A DNA stretch of 44,030 bases from an uncultured Eubacteriales bacterium (GCA_900320595.1 ONSW01000008.1:1-44030); one strand, 5' to 3'; counted from the first letter of the stretch, positions 15,448 through 24,769 are shown. Made by a program: numbers and translations. Notes: generated from the letters alone by a model not told the origin.

Positions 15448-16075
15448 AATCTTGTTTCAGGATCAAAGCATCCTCGTCTGTCTCAAGCCCCCCGGCGTCC
15501 TGTCCGAGACGGGCGGCATGCCGGAGCTGCTGGAAAAGGCGGCGGGCGGCAGCGTCTTCTGCGTCCATCGGCTCGACCGCGCCGTCGGAGGCGTGATGGT
15601 CTATGCCCGGACGAAGGCGGCGGCGGCCGCGCTCTCGGCCGCGATCGCGGCGGGGCGGATGGAAAAACGCTATCTCGCCGTCGTCTGCGGCAGACCGGAT
15701 GAAGAAAAGGGAAGCCTGAAGGACCTTTTATATCACGACCCCGCCCACAACAAGAGCTTTGTCGTGCGGCGGATGCGCCGCGGCGTGCGCGAGGCGGAGC
15801 TTTCCTATGAAACCCTCGGATCGGCGGAGGTGGACGGCAATATGCTGAGCCTGCTCTCGGTCACACTCGTTACCGGCCGCAGCCATCAGATCCGCGTCCA
15901 GTTCGCTTCCCGCTCGCTCCCGCTTGCGGGCGACGGACGCTACGGCAGCCCGGTTCGGGACTGCGACCTCGCCCTGTGGTCGCACAGCCTTGCCTTTCCG
16001 CATCCCGTGACGGGGGAGGAGCTGCGCTTCTCCGCCCCGCCGCCGGGTCGCTTTCCCTGGACAGAATTCAACTGA
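15428..16075 (+). CDS. RluA-family pseudouridine synthase
   Basis: Enzyme of 215 residues that isomerises uridine in rRNA or tRNA. The catalytic motif is HRLDRAVGGVMVYART, with Asp50 the nucleophile. Family stretches KPPGVLSETG, KRYLAVVCGRP and GRSHQIRVQFASRSLPLAGDGRYG are present. No N-terminal S4 domain exists, so it is the short form. The start at 15428 overlaps the NagB-like gene; a second ATG at 15437 is possible and neither has a clear ribosome binding site. Coupling to the upstream gene is likely. The modified site cannot be told from sequence. Confidence 0.9.
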   Translation: METMEIEILFQDQSILVCLKPPGVLSETGGMPELLEKAAGGSVFCVHRLDRAVGGVMVYARTKAAAAALSAAIAAGRMEKRYLAVVCGRPDEEKGSLKDLLYHDPAHNKSFVVRRMRRGVREAELSYETLGSAEVDGNMLSLLSVTLVTGRSHQIRVQFASRSLPLAGDGRYGSPVRDCDLALWSHSLAFPHPVTGEELRFSAPPPGRFPWTEFN

Positions 16076-16131
16076 ACGACACCCCAGCACCCACAGCAAA
16101 GAATCGTTTTCCAAAGGAGGACACACACAGC

Positions 16132-17889
16132 ATGGCATTATCCAACATCATCTCCCTGTTCGGCGGCATCGCCCTGTTCCTGTTCGGCATGGGCCTCATG
16201 GGCGACGGTCTGAAAAAGGTCGCCGGCAGCCAGATGGAGATCATTCTCTACCGCCTTTCCGGCACGCCGCTGAAGGGACTTTTGCTCGGCGCGGGCGTGA
16301 CGGCCGTGATCCAGTCGTCGTCCGCGACCTCGGTCATGCTGGTCGGCTTTGTCAACTCCGGCATGATGAAGACCCAGCAAGCGCTCAGCGTCATCCACGG
16401 CGCGTTGATCGGCACGAGCATCACGGGCTGGATCATCTGTCTGTCCTACCTCGGCGAGAGCGGTGGGCTTGCCTCGCTGCTGTCTACCTCGACGATCGCG
16501 GCGCTGTTCGCCATCGTGGGCATTGTGGTGCGCATGACGGCAAAGCGTGCCGCGACCAAACACGCGAGCGATATCCTGCTCGGCTTTACGGTGCTGATGT
16601 TCGGCATGCAGACGATGAGCGGCGCGGTCTCTCCGCTGAAGGACAGCCCGCAGTTTATCGCCCTGCTTACGACCTTTTCCCATCCGCTCGTCGGTATCGT
16701 GGTCGGCGCGGTCTTCACGGCGGTCCTGCAGAGCGCTTCGGCGGCTGTCGGTATCCTGCAGGCCCTCTCCGCGACCGGCGCGATCAACTTCACGGTGGCC
16801 TATCCGATCATCCTTGGTATCGCGGTCGGCGCCTCGGTGCCTGTGCTGCTCTCCGCCATCGGCGCGAAGGTCGACGGACGCCGTACGGCTTTCCTGTATC
16901 TGATCGTCGAGGCTGTGGCCGCGGTGGTGTTCGCCGCGCTCTATTACGGGCTCGACGCCGCGGTGGGGCTGGGGATCGGCTCGTGGAAGATGGACCCCTT
17001 TACGATCGCGGGCGTGAACACGATCTTCCGCGTGCTGACGGCGATCTTCCTGATGCCGTTCAACCGCCAGTTCGTCAAGCTTGCCGAAAAGCTGGTCCGC
17101 ATCAGCGAAAGCGAGGAGAGCGACAACGCCGCCCTTGCCCGTCTTGACGAGCGTTTCCTCCAGCATCCCCAGCTCGCGCTGGAGCAGAGCCGCCTGACCG
17201 TCAACGACATGGCCACGATGTCCGCCGGCGCCTTCGGCGCGGCGGCGCAGCTGGTCTGGAAATTCAGCGCGGACGGCTTCGGGAAAGTTGAGCGCATGGA
17301 AAACCTGATCGACGAATTCGAGGACAAGATCGGCACCTATCTCGTCAAGCTCAACACAAGCGAGCTGAATGTCAAGCAAAACGAGGACGTTTCAAAGTTC
17401 CTGCGCACGATCAGCGACTTTGAGCGTATCAGCGACCACGCGATGAACACCGCCGAGGTCGCCCAGAAGATGAACGAGAGCAAAGTCGGCTTTTCCGGCG
17501 ACGCCGCGGCCGAGCTGCGTGTGCTGACGGCGGCGGTGGAGGAGATCCTCTCGCTCGCCATCGGCGCGTTTACGACCGGCGATATCGAAAAGGCCTATGC
17601 GGTCGAGCCGCTCGAGGATCGCATCGACGATCTGTGCGAAACGATGAAGCAGCACCACGTCTCCCGTCTGCAGAGCGGCGTGTGCACGATCAGCCAGGGC
17701 TTCCCGTTCAACGATCTCATCACGAACTATGAGCGTGTGGCGGACCACTGCTCGAATATCGCCATCGCGATGATCGAGCTGAATCAGGACGACTTTGACA
17801 TGCACGGCTACCTCATCGACCTCAAAGAGCAGCATGCCCACCGCTTTGACGAGTATTACAAGGCTTACGCCGAAAAATACAAGTTCTGA
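16132..17889 (+). CDS. Na/Pi cotransporter family protein with PhoU-like domain
   Basis: Membrane protein of 585 residues. The N-terminal half carries two Na/Pi-cotransporter repeats with the QSSSATSVMLVGFVNSG and LQSASAAVGILQALSATG signatures and about 8-9 transmembrane helices up to residue about 320. The C-terminal half is cytoplasmic and PhoU-like (LIDEFEDKIGTYLVKLNTSE, ISDFERISDHAMNTAE, NYERVADHCSNIAIAMIE), which bind metal in PhoU. It probably imports phosphate or balances cytoplasmic phosphate. AAAGGAGG before the ATG at 16132 fixes the start; the frame extends further upstream inside the RluA gene by chance. A bidirectional terminator follows. Confidence 0.93.
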   Translation: MALSNIISLFGGIALFLFGMGLMGDGLKKVAGSQMEIILYRLSGTPLKGLLLGAGVTAVIQSSSATSVMLVGFVNSGMMKTQQALSVIHGALIGTSITGWIICLSYLGESGGLASLLSTSTIAALFAIVGIVVRMTAKRAATKHASDILLGFTVLMFGMQTMSGAVSPLKDSPQFIALLTTFSHPLVGIVVGAVFTAVLQSASAAVGILQALSATGAINFTVAYPIILGIAVGASVPVLLSAIGAKVDGRRTAFLYLIVEAVAAVVFAALYYGLDAAVGLGIGSWKMDPFTIAGVNTIFRVLTAIFLMPFNRQFVKLAEKLVRISESEESDNAALARLDERFLQHPQLALEQSRLTVNDMATMSAGAFGAAAQLVWKFSADGFGKVERMENLIDEFEDKIGTYLVKLNTSELNVKQNEDVSKFLRTISDFERISDHAMNTAEVAQKMNESKVGFSGDAAAELRVLTAAVEEILSLAIGAFTTGDIEKAYAVEPLEDRIDDLCETMKQHHVSRLQSGVCTISQGFPFNDLITNYERVADHCSNIAIAMIELNQDDFDMHGYLIDLKEQHAHRFDEYYKAYAEKYKF

Positions 17890-17906
17890 ATTTCTCGAAT
17901 ACAGCA

Positions 17907-17936
17907 AAACCGGCAGTCTTTTGACTGCCGGTTTTG
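17907..17936. terminator. Bidirectional terminator between the Na/Pi and Dus genes
   Basis: Perfect 13-base stem AAAACCGGCAGTC with its complement around TTTT. It lies between convergent genes and has T-runs on both strands. Confidence 0.88.
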
Positions 17937-17956
17937 AACGTTCAGGGGATAATTAC

Positions 17957-18925
17957 TTACACAGGCGGCTGAAAACCGCGTGCGGGATCAAACGCACAGG
18001 AGGCCATCAGCGAGGACGCGCAAGCGCGCAACGCGGGAAGATCGCGGGCCTTATTCAGCGCCTTATATGGCCTGGCACAGTCAGGGAAGAGACTGTGCAT
18101 GTAAAACCAAAGCTCCTTCATCTTCCCGGCGGTAAAGGCCGGACTCAGTCCCGAGGCAAGATGCGCCTCAATCAGCGTATCGTGGAACTCGCGCAGCTCG
18201 CCGAGCGATAGCTCCCCGCCGCCGCGGATCGTGCGGAACAGCGCGGGATTCGCCGCCGCGCCGCGGCCGAGCATCACGCCGCCGAGCGTCTCAAAGCGAC
18301 CGGTGATCGCGCGGAAATCCGCCGGCGTGAAGACATTGCCGTTGTACACGACGGGGAAGCGGGACTGGCGCAGCGCGGCGGCGAAGGCGTCACGGTCCGG
18401 CTCGCTGCGGTACATGCCCTCGCGGTCGCGCGCGTGGACGATCAGCTCGTGGATCGGATAGCGCTCGAATACGCCCATCAGCGACTCAAATTCCGCCGTC
18501 GAGGCAAAGCCAAGCCGCGTCTTGACCGACACGGCGATCGGCGTGCGGGCATAGATGTCGGCGAGAAAGGCGTCAAGCCGCTCCGGCTCGCGCAGCATGG
18601 CCGCGCCCTTGTGCTTGGACACCACGGTGGCGGAGGGACAGCCGATGTTGAGGTTGACCTCCTTATAGCCCATGTCGGCAAGCTGGCGCGCGACGTGCAG
18701 AAAGGCCTCGGCGTCGTTCGCGAGGACCTGCGGCACAAGCGTGATCGTGTCGTTGTTTTCGGGAAGAATATCGCGCAGCCGGGAGATCTTGAATTCTCCC
18801 TTGCTGTCGGGCGCGATAAAGGGGGCGTAATATTTGTCCGCCTGCGGGAAATGAGCGTGGTGTACCCGCCGGAACACATAGCCGGTCACGCCCTCCATGG
18901 GGGAGAAGGACAGCGTCATTTTCAT
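17957..18925 (-). CDS. dus: tRNA-dihydrouridine synthase family protein
   Basis: FMN-dependent reductase of 322 residues that converts uridine to dihydrouridine in the D-loop of tRNA. The TIM barrel starts with SFSPMEGVTGYVFRR. The catalytic Cys lies in EVNLNIGCPSATVVSKHKGA, and SVKTRLG, HARDREGMY and NGNVFTPADF are family stretches for FMN and substrate binding. The start is uncertain: ATG at 18925 is chosen, with 18919 close by; the frame is open up to 18964. It stands alone on the minus strand and shares an intergenic region of about 130 bases with the divergent coiled-coil gene. Confidence 0.92.
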   Translation of the reverse strand: MKMTLSFSPMEGVTGYVFRRVHHAHFPQADKYYAPFIAPDSKGEFKISRLRDILPENNDTITLVPQVLANDAEAFLHVARQLADMGYKEVNLNIGCPSATVVSKHKGAAMLREPERLDAFLADIYARTPIAVSVKTRLGFASTAEFESLMGVFERYPIHELIVHARDREGMYRSEPDRDAFAAALRQSRFPVVYNGNVFTPADFRAITGRFETLGGVMLGRGAAANPALFRTIRGGGELSLGELREFHDTLIEAHLASGLSPAFTAGKMKELWFYMHSLFPDCARPYKALNKARDLPALRACASSLMASCAFDPARGFQPPV

Positions 18926-19059
18926 CACCACGCCGATCATACCACAGCTTTGCCGATCGGACAAAGATTTTTCACCGTGTACATGATTTTTTCATAATTG
19001 TTTTGTACAATAATATCCTTAATGAGAAAACCAATCTGGCAGCTCGGAGGGGATTCGAC

Positions 19060-20661
19060 TTGCGCCATCCGGCTCTGACGCGTTTTCTGGCCGCGTTCCT
19101 CGCGGCAGTCAGCGCGATCACGCTGATCTCCGGCGGCATCTGCATCAAAAAAGCCGCCGACAGCAGAAAAAAACAGAATACCTATGTCGAGACGCTCTCT
19201 GCCAAGGCGGACGAGGCCGCGCTCCTGCGCGGGGAGATCAACGCGATGTTCGACGACTATGACGCGGACGAGCGGGCCTATAACGAAATGAACGAGCGGT
19301 ATACCAAGGATATGCAGACCTACCGTAAGGATCTTGCCCTGTATACCGCGACCGAGGCCGGACTCAAGCAGGGACGCGAACAGCTCGAAGAGGGCTATTC
19401 CGGTCTGCGCATGGGCTGGATCCAGCACGACAACGGTCTCAAGGCGCTTGAAGAGGCCGAGGCGCAGTTCCTGCCCGGGTATGAACAGTATCTTTCCGGC
19501 AAAGCCCAGCTTGAGGAGGGACGCCGTCAGCTCGAACAGGCCGAGGCGCTCAAGGCCCAGCTGCCCGATATCGAGCTGGTTCGCGCCGGGCTCGAGGCGG
19601 CCGAGGGCTCGGAAACGGCGCTTGCAACGACCGTCGACGCGATCGCCGCCGTTGTGCAGAATCCGCCGACCGACCCCGAGACCGGCGAGGTCGACAGCGC
19701 GGCGCTTCAGTCACAGCTTTCCGGTTACCTCTCGACGCTGTCATCCCAGCTCTCCGACATCAGCAGCGCCATGGCCGGCTCCTACACGCCTGCAGAGGTG
19801 CAGGCCATGCTCGCCCCGGCGATCGACGCCGTCAATGCCCAGGCGGCCGCCCTTGCCGACGGATCAAAAACCGCGGAGGAGCTGCTTGCCGAGGCACAGG
19901 CCATGATCCCCGCACAGCAGCAGATCCCGACCTCCTTTGCCGGGGCGCTCGCCCAGGCGGAGCAGACGCTGGATATGCTCGAGGGCCTTCCCGCCATGCG
20001 CGCCCAGCTTGACGAAGCGCAGAAGGCGATCGAAGAGACCGAGCCCATGCTCCTCCAGGCAAAGGCCGGTTTTGACGAAGGGAAAAAGCAGCTTGCGGCG
20101 GCCAAGGAAATGCTGATCCAGGTCGAGGCTGCGCTCATCCAGGGCAAAGAGGAGCTTGAGAAAAAAGAGGCGGAGCAGATCGAGACCCGCGCCGACCTTG
20201 ACCGGAGAAAGGAAGAACTCGAGCGCAGCTCTGCCGAGCTGCAGGAGCGCGCTGAGCAGATCCGGGACTATACCGACAAAAAGGACCGCTTCAACACGCT
20301 GCGCTACGCGCTTACGGCAGATGAAAGTATCAAGCCGCGCGTGCTCGCGGGCGAGGATCTGATCGATGTCTCGCACGAGGAGCTTTCCCGCCAGCGGACG
20401 GAGACGGCGCGGGAGTTTGCCCTTCGTCTCACCGCGGCGATCGGCATGCTGCTCGCCTCCGCCGCCGGGATCGTCACGGTCGCGGCCGCCTTTCACGACC
20501 GCCAGGGGCTGCGCCTTTTGCTCCCCGCGGCGCTTGCCGTCGCCCTCAGCGCGATCGGCGAGAGCGTCAGTCTTGCTGCCGGACGGGGTCTCATTTACAC
20601 GGTGCTCTTTGTCGGCATCTTCGCTGCCGGTGTCATCGGATTGAATTTGAAAAAAGCATGA
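19060..20661 (+). CDS. Membrane-anchored coiled-coil protein of unknown function
   Basis: I do not recognise the family. The protein of 533 residues has an N-terminal helix (RFLAAFLAAVSAITLISGGI, about 8-28). A long, mostly helical region with heptad-like Ala/Glu/Leu/Gln patterns runs from about 35 to 440. A C-terminal block has three transmembrane helices (LTAAIGMLLASAAGIVTVAA, LLLPAALAVALSAIGESV, LIYTVLFVGIFAAGVIGL). The layout resembles membrane tethers or YhgE/Pip-type proteins, but no motif proves it. The TTG at 19060 is chosen as start because GGAGGGG lies seven bases ahead; the frame is open back to 19003. It stands alone before a strong terminator. Confidence 0.7.
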   Translation: MRHPALTRFLAAFLAAVSAITLISGGICIKKAADSRKKQNTYVETLSAKADEAALLRGEINAMFDDYDADERAYNEMNERYTKDMQTYRKDLALYTATEAGLKQGREQLEEGYSGLRMGWIQHDNGLKALEEAEAQFLPGYEQYLSGKAQLEEGRRQLEQAEALKAQLPDIELVRAGLEAAEGSETALATTVDAIAAVVQNPPTDPETGEVDSAALQSQLSGYLSTLSSQLSDISSAMAGSYTPAEVQAMLAPAIDAVNAQAAALADGSKTAEELLAEAQAMIPAQQQIPTSFAGALAQAEQTLDMLEGLPAMRAQLDEAQKAIEETEPMLLQAKAGFDEGKKQLAAAKEMLIQVEAALIQGKEELEKKEAEQIETRADLDRRKEELERSSAELQERAEQIRDYTDKKDRFNTLRYALTADESIKPRVLAGEDLIDVSHEELSRQRTETAREFALRLTAAIGMLLASAAGIVTVAAAFHDRQGLRLLLPAALAVALSAIGESVSLAAGRGLIYTVLFVGIFAAGVIGLNLKKA

Positions 20662-20673
20662 TATATATATAGA

Positions 20674-20713
20674 AAAAAGGCGATCTCCGAACTTATTCGG
20701 AGATCGCCTTTTT
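20674..20713. terminator. Bidirectional terminator between the coiled-coil and glycosyltransferase genes
   Basis: Perfect 18-base stem AAAAAGGCGATCTCCGAA with its complement and a four-base loop. The left arm follows the plus-strand gene by 12 bases. The right arm contains the last codons of the minus-strand glycosyltransferase gene. Confidence 0.88.
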
Positions 20714-21967
20714 GATGCGCAGGGGGGCGCGCGCCGCTTCCTCCCGCGGCACACTGTCGAGGGCAGACAAAATCTCGTCCGTCCGCGCCGCCCAGGTGTT
20801 TTCAAGCGCTTCCTCGCGCAGCAGCGCCCGGTAGGCGGGGTCGCTGCGGTGCTTCAGGAGGATCTCCGCCTTTCGCAAAAAATCCTTCGCGTCGGCATAG
20901 AGAGCCACGCTGCGGTAACGGCGGCATTCGCTCATGCGCGAGCAGAGGATCGGCTTTTCCGCCGCCATATACTCAAAGAGCTTGACCGGCGAGGTCGAGC
21001 GCGTGATCTCATTGAGCACAAACGGGATCATCGCAAGATCGAACACGCGAAGAAAAGACGGTAACCTCTCGTAAGGCTGCGGCGGGATCCACCGGACGTT
21101 CGGAAGCGACAGCAGCCCGCTTTCGGGAAGCGAGCCGTCATAGTCCATGCCGACAAGCAGGAAAAGCCAGTCCGGTCTTGCCCCCGCCGCCTCGAGAAGA
21201 AGCGAATAGTCGAACCACTTCGCAAGCGCGCCGTAATAGCCGAGCGTACAGGAAAAGCGCGCGGCGGCGTCGGCGGCCTCCGGCGCGGGCGGGGCTTCGG
21301 ACGATGCGCAGAAGAAAGCATAGTCCCCGGCGTTGGGACTGTAGATCGCGCGGCGGGCGAGCGGTCGCGCCTTGTCAAAGAGCGTACGCGCGGTGCAGAC
21401 CGTGAGATCCGCGTGCCGCAGCAGAAAGCGATGGTCGCGCCGCATGGTGCGGTCATAGCCGTCAAAGATCTCCAGCTCGTCGATATATTCATAGATCACC
21501 CGATCCGGCCGCAGCAGCGGGAGATACCGCCGGTTGACCGTCCAGCTGAGCGAAACGATTGTCTCCGCCGCATCCGCGAGCAGCGTGCTCAGCTCCCGCG
21601 CAAGGGCGGCGTTGACGAGAAAAAGCGTCTCGCCGAGCGCCTCGGCGGATCGCACGTGATCATACGCGCTGTTTGCCGTAAGATAGAGCACCAGCGTATT
21701 TTCCTTTTCGCTGTACGCGCGGGCGAGTTGCTGCGGCCGCTGATAAAGCGGCAGATGCCAGTCGAGCGTGGGCGGAAAGACGACCACGCGCCGCCCCGCC
21801 GCGCGGCCGCCAAGCAGCTTGCGCAGCTCTCTTGCGTGCCGGAGCGCCTGCAAGGCGTTGAGCGGGCGGCGAGAGAGCGCCTTGAGCTCGCCGAAAAAGG
21901 CGGCAAAACGCAGATGAAGCAAATGTGAGGAGAGACGGCGTACAAGACGCCCTATACGAGAGAACAC
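20693..21967 (-). CDS. Glycosyltransferase (GT-B fold, GT4-like)
   Basis: Protein of 424 residues that probably adds a sugar to a surface glycan from an activated donor. The N-terminal domain has RVVVFPPTLDWHLPLYQRPQ and VIYEYIDELEIFDGYDRTMR. The C-terminal donor-binding domain has GYYGALAKWFDYSLL, LPNVRWIPPQPYERLPSFLR and ITRSTSPVKLFEYMAAEKPI. The E-x7-E-like and glycine-rich motifs fit GT4-type enzymes. The GTG at 21967 is chosen because AAAGGAG precedes it by eight bases, just past the ATPase stop at 21982. It is the last gene of the wecB-permease-ATPase-glycosyltransferase operon. Confidence 0.85.
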   Translation of the reverse strand: MFSRIGRLVRRLSSHLLHLRFAAFFGELKALSRRPLNALQALRHARELRKLLGGRAAGRRVVVFPPTLDWHLPLYQRPQQLARAYSEKENTLVLYLTANSAYDHVRSAEALGETLFLVNAALARELSTLLADAAETIVSLSWTVNRRYLPLLRPDRVIYEYIDELEIFDGYDRTMRRDHRFLLRHADLTVCTARTLFDKARPLARRAIYSPNAGDYAFFCASSEAPPAPEAADAAARFSCTLGYYGALAKWFDYSLLLEAAGARPDWLFLLVGMDYDGSLPESGLLSLPNVRWIPPQPYERLPSFLRVFDLAMIPFVLNEITRSTSPVKLFEYMAAEKPILCSRMSECRRYRSVALYADAKDFLRKAEILLKHRSDPAYRALLREEALENTWAARTDEILSALDSVPREEAARAPLRIKKAISE

Positions 21968-21981
21968 AGAACCTGCTCCTT

Positions 21982-22737
21982 TCACAGTCCCGCGGCGGCG
22001 AGATAGTTGCGGCATACAATGTCGCTCGGCCCGTCTTCCATCAGCTCGCCGTGCTCGAGCCACAACGCGCGCGGGCAGAGCTTGCGGATCTGCTCGGTAG
22101 AGTGGGAGACAAAAAGCACGGTCGTCCCGCCGCCGATCAGCGAGAGCATTTTCTGCTCGCTTTTCTGCTGAAAGGCCGCATCGCCGACGGAGAGGATCTC
22201 GTCGACGATCAGGATCTCGGGCTCGATCTGCGTGGCAATGGAAAAAGCCAGACGCGCCACCATGCCGGAGGAGAAATTCTGCACCGGCACGTCAAGAAAA
22301 TCGTGCAGCTCGGCAAAGTCCACGATCGCGTCAAAGCGCTCGGCGAGAAAGGGACGCGAATAGCCCATGATCGCGCCGTTGAGATAGATGTTCTCCCGCG
22401 CGGTCAGCTGCGGGTCAAAACCGGCGCCCAGCTCGATCATCGGGCAGACGTTCCCGCCGCAGCGCACCGCGCCGCGCGAGGGCTTCATCACACCGGCAAC
22501 AAGCTTTAAAAGCGTCGATTTGCCCGCCCCGTTGCTTCCGACAAGCCCGACGACCTCGCCGCGCCGAAGAGAAAAGCTGACGCCGCGCAGCGCCCAGAAG
22601 CTCTCTTTTTTCCTGTGAGCGCCGTGGCCGAGCTCCACAAACCACTGCTTGAGCGAAAAGCCGCGCTCGATCCCGAGATCGAACCGCATCGAGACCGCAT
22701 CCGCCTCGACCATGATATCGCTGTTTTCTGTCGTCAT
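21982..22737 (-). CDS. ABC transporter ATP-binding protein for polysaccharide/teichoic acid export
   Basis: ATPase of 251 residues of the Wzt/TagH class, which powers export of lipid-linked glycans. Walker A GSNGAGKS lies at 67-74, the signature is NFSSGMVARLAFS, and Walker B is EILIVDEILSVGD. Typical of the class are an N-terminal extension with MRFDLG and FWALRGVSFSLRRGE, and MIELGAGFDPQLTARENIYL. There is no large C-terminal carbohydrate-binding domain, so polymer length is probably not recognised by the ATPase. The ATG at 22737 is used; GTG at 22746 and ATG at 22713 are alternatives. The gene starts 11 bases after the permease. Confidence 0.92.
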   Translation of the reverse strand: MTTENSDIMVEADAVSMRFDLGIERGFSLKQWFVELGHGAHRKKESFWALRGVSFSLRRGEVVGLVGSNGAGKSTLLKLVAGVMKPSRGAVRCGGNVCPMIELGAGFDPQLTARENIYLNGAIMGYSRPFLAERFDAIVDFAELHDFLDVPVQNFSSGMVARLAFSIATQIEPEILIVDEILSVGDAAFQQKSEQKMLSLIGGGTTVLFVSHSTEQIRKLCPRALWLEHGELMEDGPSDIVCRNYLAAAGL

Positions 22738-22748
22738 GTTCTTCACCG

Positions 22749-23537
22749 TCAAACGTAATAGATAAACCGATCCTGCCTTGCGCGGAAAACCGCCGCGCCG
22801 ACGATCAGAACGGCCGCCGAGGAGACGCCGCAGAGGAGAAACTGCAGCGGCCGCGGCGTCGCGTGGAAGAGGATGATCGTGCGTGCAAAATCGATATACT
22901 GGAAGAGCGGATTGCATTTCATCAGCGCGATCAGCGCTGTATTCCCCACGGCGGAGAGATCATACATGATCGGCGTGAGATAGGTCCAGATCGTCAGCAC
23001 GATGCCGTAGATATAAAAAAGATCGCGCAGAAAGACCGCCGCTGCCGACAGCAGAAAGCCCATTCCCATCGTAAAGCCGAGCAGACAGAGATAAGCATAG
23101 GGGAGCAGCACATGCTGCCAGCACAGTCCCGTCCCGGTCAGCAAAATCACGGCGTAGAGCGGCAGCAGCGTCAACAGAAAATTGATGCCGACGAACAGAC
23201 ATTTCGACAGCGGAAAAATGTACTTCGGCATATAGACCTTGCGGATCAGGGCAAAGTTTGCCACCACGCTGCTCATGGCAAGATTCGACGCCTCGGAAAA
23301 ATAGTTGAACAGCGTCAGCCCTGTCATGAGATAGGCGAGATAGCTCACGCCGCCTGCCGTAAAGCGAAAGACGTTTTGAAACACCAGCGCCAGCACGCCC
23401 ATCATCAGCACGGGATAGAGCAGACTCCACAGCATGCCGAGCACGGAGCGCTTGTATTTGACCTTGAAATCGCGCGCGATCAGCTCCTGCAGCAGAAAGC
23501 CGTATTTCTTTGCGCAGAGCGAGATATGGGCGATCAT
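22749..23537 (-). CDS. ABC-2 type permease for polysaccharide/teichoic acid export
   Basis: Membrane protein of 262 residues with about six transmembrane helices. The N-terminus KKYGFLLQELIARDFKVKYK with RSVLGMLWSLLYPVLMMGVL is the Wzm/TagG signature. The C-terminus (NPLFQYIDFARTIILFH) also fits. It forms the channel partner of the downstream Wzt/TagH-like ATPase. Its ATG overlaps the stop of wecB (ATGA at 23534-23537), which indicates one operon. The exported glycan is not identifiable, but WecB upstream points to a ManNAc-containing polymer. Confidence 0.93.
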   Translation of the reverse strand: MIAHISLCAKKYGFLLQELIARDFKVKYKRSVLGMLWSLLYPVLMMGVLALVFQNVFRFTAGGVSYLAYLMTGLTLFNYFSEASNLAMSSVVANFALIRKVYMPKYIFPLSKCLFVGINFLLTLLPLYAVILLTGTGLCWQHVLLPYAYLCLLGFTMGMGFLLSAAAVFLRDLFYIYGIVLTIWTYLTPIMYDLSAVGNTALIALMKCNPLFQYIDFARTIILFHATPRPLQFLLCGVSSAAVLIVGAAVFRARQDRFIYYV

Positions 23538-24658
23538 CCCGCCGCCTCCCCGGAGCAGAGCTGCGCCGTGAGGATATCCGCGATCTTCTCGCTCGTGTGG
23601 CCGTCGCCGTAGGGGGAAGGGGCGCTCGCCATCTGTCTGCGCTCGTCCTCGCTGCCTAAAAGGCGCATAGCCGCATGGAAAATGCCGCTCTCCTCCGTCC
23701 CGGCCAGACGGACGCCGCCGGCCTCGAGGGCCTCGGGGCGCTCTGTCTCGCCGCGCAGCACCAAAACGGGCACGCCGAGCGCAGGCCCCTCCTCCTGCAG
23801 CCCGCCGGAATCGGTCAAAACCAGCGTGCAGCGGGCGAGAAGATTGTGCATGTCGAGCGTACCGAGCGGCTCGGTGAGCGTCACACCCGGCACATCTGTC
23901 AGCAGCGGACGCACGATCTCGCGCACGGCCGGATTTGGATGCACGGGAAAGATCACGTGCAGATCGTCACAGGCGGCGCACAGACGCTTCACGGCGCGGC
24001 AGATCGACGCGATCCCCTCCGGAATGTTCTCGCGGCGGTGCGCCGTCAGCAGCACGGTGCGGCCGGAAAAGAGGGCGGGATCGCGCAGGGCGCGCTCGGA
24101 AAAGACATACCCGGGACTGACGGTCGTCCGCAGCGCGTCGAGAGCGGTGTTGCCCGTGACATAGATGTGCTCGCGGATCCCTTCGGCGCGCAGATTTTGC
24201 GCGCTGCGCGCGGTCGGGGCAAAATGAAAGTCGGCGAGGTCGGCCGTGAGACGGCGGTTCATCTCCTCGGGAAACGGAAAATAGCGCCGATAGGTGCGCA
24301 GCCCGGCCTCCACATGTCCGACGGGAATCTGCGCATAAAAAGCGGCAAGCGCCGCGGCGCAGGAGGTGGAGGTGTCGCCGTGGACGAGCACCGCATCCGG
24401 ACGGCTTTGGCGCAGCACGTCCTCCATGCCGCGCAGTACGCCGCAGAAAATGTCGCCGAGCGTCTGGCGGCTGCGCATCAGATCGAGATCATAATCGGCC
24501 TTCACGCCGAAGAGATCGGTCACGCCGGAAAGCAGCTCGCGGTGTTGCGAGGTGAGGCAAACCTCGCTCTCGATCCCGCTGCGGCGGGAAAGCTCGAGCA
24601 CGAGCGGGCACATCTTCACGGCCTCCGGCCGTGTCCCGAATACGCTTAAAACTTTCAT
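23534..24658 (-). CDS. wecB: UDP-N-acetylglucosamine 2-epimerase (non-hydrolysing)
   Basis: Enzyme of 374 residues interconverting UDP-GlcNAc and UDP-ManNAc. It starts MKVLSVFGTRPEAVKMCPLV, a family signature. Further motifs are VLVHGDTSTS, HVEAGLRTYRRYFPFPEE, VTGNTALDAL, LLTAHRREN and TDSGGLQEEGPALGVPVLVL with the active-site residues. The ATG at 24658 is preferred to 24673 because homology starts there and GGGAAG precedes it. It is the first gene of the glycan-export operon, after the galE terminator. The product feeds a ManNAc-containing surface glycan or a teichoic-acid linkage unit. Confidence 0.96.
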   Translation of the reverse strand: MKVLSVFGTRPEAVKMCPLVLELSRRSGIESEVCLTSQHRELLSGVTDLFGVKADYDLDLMRSRQTLGDIFCGVLRGMEDVLRQSRPDAVLVHGDTSTSCAAALAAFYAQIPVGHVEAGLRTYRRYFPFPEEMNRRLTADLADFHFAPTARSAQNLRAEGIREHIYVTGNTALDALRTTVSPGYVFSERALRDPALFSGRTVLLTAHRRENIPEGIASICRAVKRLCAACDDLHVIFPVHPNPAVREIVRPLLTDVPGVTLTEPLGTLDMHNLLARCTLVLTDSGGLQEEGPALGVPVLVLRGETERPEALEAGGVRLAGTEESGIFHAAMRLLGSEDERRQMASAPSPYGDGHTSEKIADILTAQLCSGEAAG

Positions 24659-24677
24659 GGCAAAACTTCCCAAACAA

Positions 24678-24708
24678 AAAGATACGGGAAGATTTTTCCC
24701 GTATCTTT
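24678..24708 (-). terminator. Terminator after galE
   Basis: AAAGATACGGGAA pairs with TTCCCGTATCTTT around a five-base loop. On the minus strand a T-run follows (TTTTTGTTT). It separates the recJ-to-galE array from the wecB operon. Confidence 0.85.
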
Positions 24709-24741
24709 AAAAAAGTATTCAGTTTCGTCTGGGAGTAAAAA

Positions 24742-24769
24742 GCTGGAAGCTGGAAACTAGAAACTATAA
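24742..24769. repeat. Four-unit degenerate 7-base tandem tract next to the galE stop
   Basis: Units GCTGGAA, GCTGGAA, ACTAGAA and ACTATAA abut each other and end exactly at the galE stop codon (TTA at 24770-24772). Confidence 0.5.
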
